Source: CADEED01 sp035995425 (GTDB lineage Bacteria > Pseudomonadota > Gammaproteobacteria > Steroidobacterales > Steroidobacteraceae). From it: a stretch of 5,906 bases of DNA. The position numbers and the translations under genes are program-made. Shown here piece after piece: positions 5,883 to 5,906 of the stretch. Each line of letters begins with the position of its first letter. Position 1 is the first letter of the stretch. The notes beneath the pieces were generated by a model. It ran no database searches. It was not told the DNA's origin and was given only the letters and a program-made list of their open reading frames with translations. The stretch is taken from assembly GCA_035995425.1 (NCBI GenBank), contig DASYKM010000232.1, forward strand, positions 1-5,906. The letters are read 5' to 3'.

Positions 5883-5906
5883 GGAAAAGGGGACATTCCT
5901 ATTTTC
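5883..5906. repeat. Edge of a REP/RAYT-type intergenic repeat (partial)
   Basis: The last 24 bases read ggaaaaggggacattcc followed by tattttc. This resembles the GGGGACA...TTTTC motifs that I recall as dispersed repeats near REP-associated (IS200-like, Y1) transposase genes in gammaproteobacteria. It starts 14 bp after the hydrolase stop codon and has weak terminal symmetry (gaaaa at 5884-5888, ttttc at 5902-5906). The element runs off the window, so a partner repeat or a transposase cannot be seen. Confidence 0.5.

Overview
This is a GC-rich (clearly above 60 % by eye) bacterial window with tightly packed genes on both strands. Codon use, the protein families present and a REP-like 3' tail suggest a proteobacterium, most likely a high-GC gammaproteobacterium. 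That placement is inference; no rRNA or other marker is present. I see no tRNA, rRNA, CRISPR array or complete insertion sequence.

Layout. (1) Positions 2-1732 (+) hold most of a contractile tail sheath protein, cut at its 5' end by the window edge. It would be the last gene of a phage-tail-like cluster (prophage, tailocin or contractile injection system), because cellular genes follow it. (2) An 86-bp gap carries a strong GC hairpin. (3) Positions 1819-3056 (+) form a two-gene operon with an ATGA overlap: a free-standing O6-alkylguanine-DNA alkyltransferase resembling the C-terminal half of Ada, and a 2-oxoglutarate/Fe(II) oxygenase of the family predicted to act on damaged DNA. (4) Positions 3034-4866 (-) form a three-gene run. 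In transcription order it encodes a DUF4442 hotdog-fold protein, a membrane fatty acid desaturase and a small protein resembling the Ada N-terminal zinc domain; the last overlaps the oxygenase gene tail to tail by 23 bp. (5) A 113-bp divergent promoter region leads to (6) positions 4980-5868 (+), a two-gene operon of an alkyltransferase-like (ATL) protein with Trp in place of the reactive Cys, and a small alpha/beta hydrolase. (7) The last 24 bases look like the edge of a REP/RAYT-type repeat.

How it fits together. Four of the eight genes belong to families tied to DNA alkylation damage: an Ada-C-like methyltransferase, a damaged-DNA oxygenase, an Ada-N-like zinc domain and an ATL. It looks as if the parts of an ada/alkB-type response are encoded as separate small proteins in neighbouring, oppositely oriented transcription units. 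The AraC-type regulatory part of Ada is absent, and the N-Ada-like protein lacks the Cys that accepts the methyl group in Ada. The desaturase and hotdog protein point to fatty acid or lipid metabolism and have no obvious repair role. No wholly new system can be demonstrated from sequence alone. The split-Ada arrangement and the duplicated acidic TVRMPR tail on the sheath are the points most worth following.
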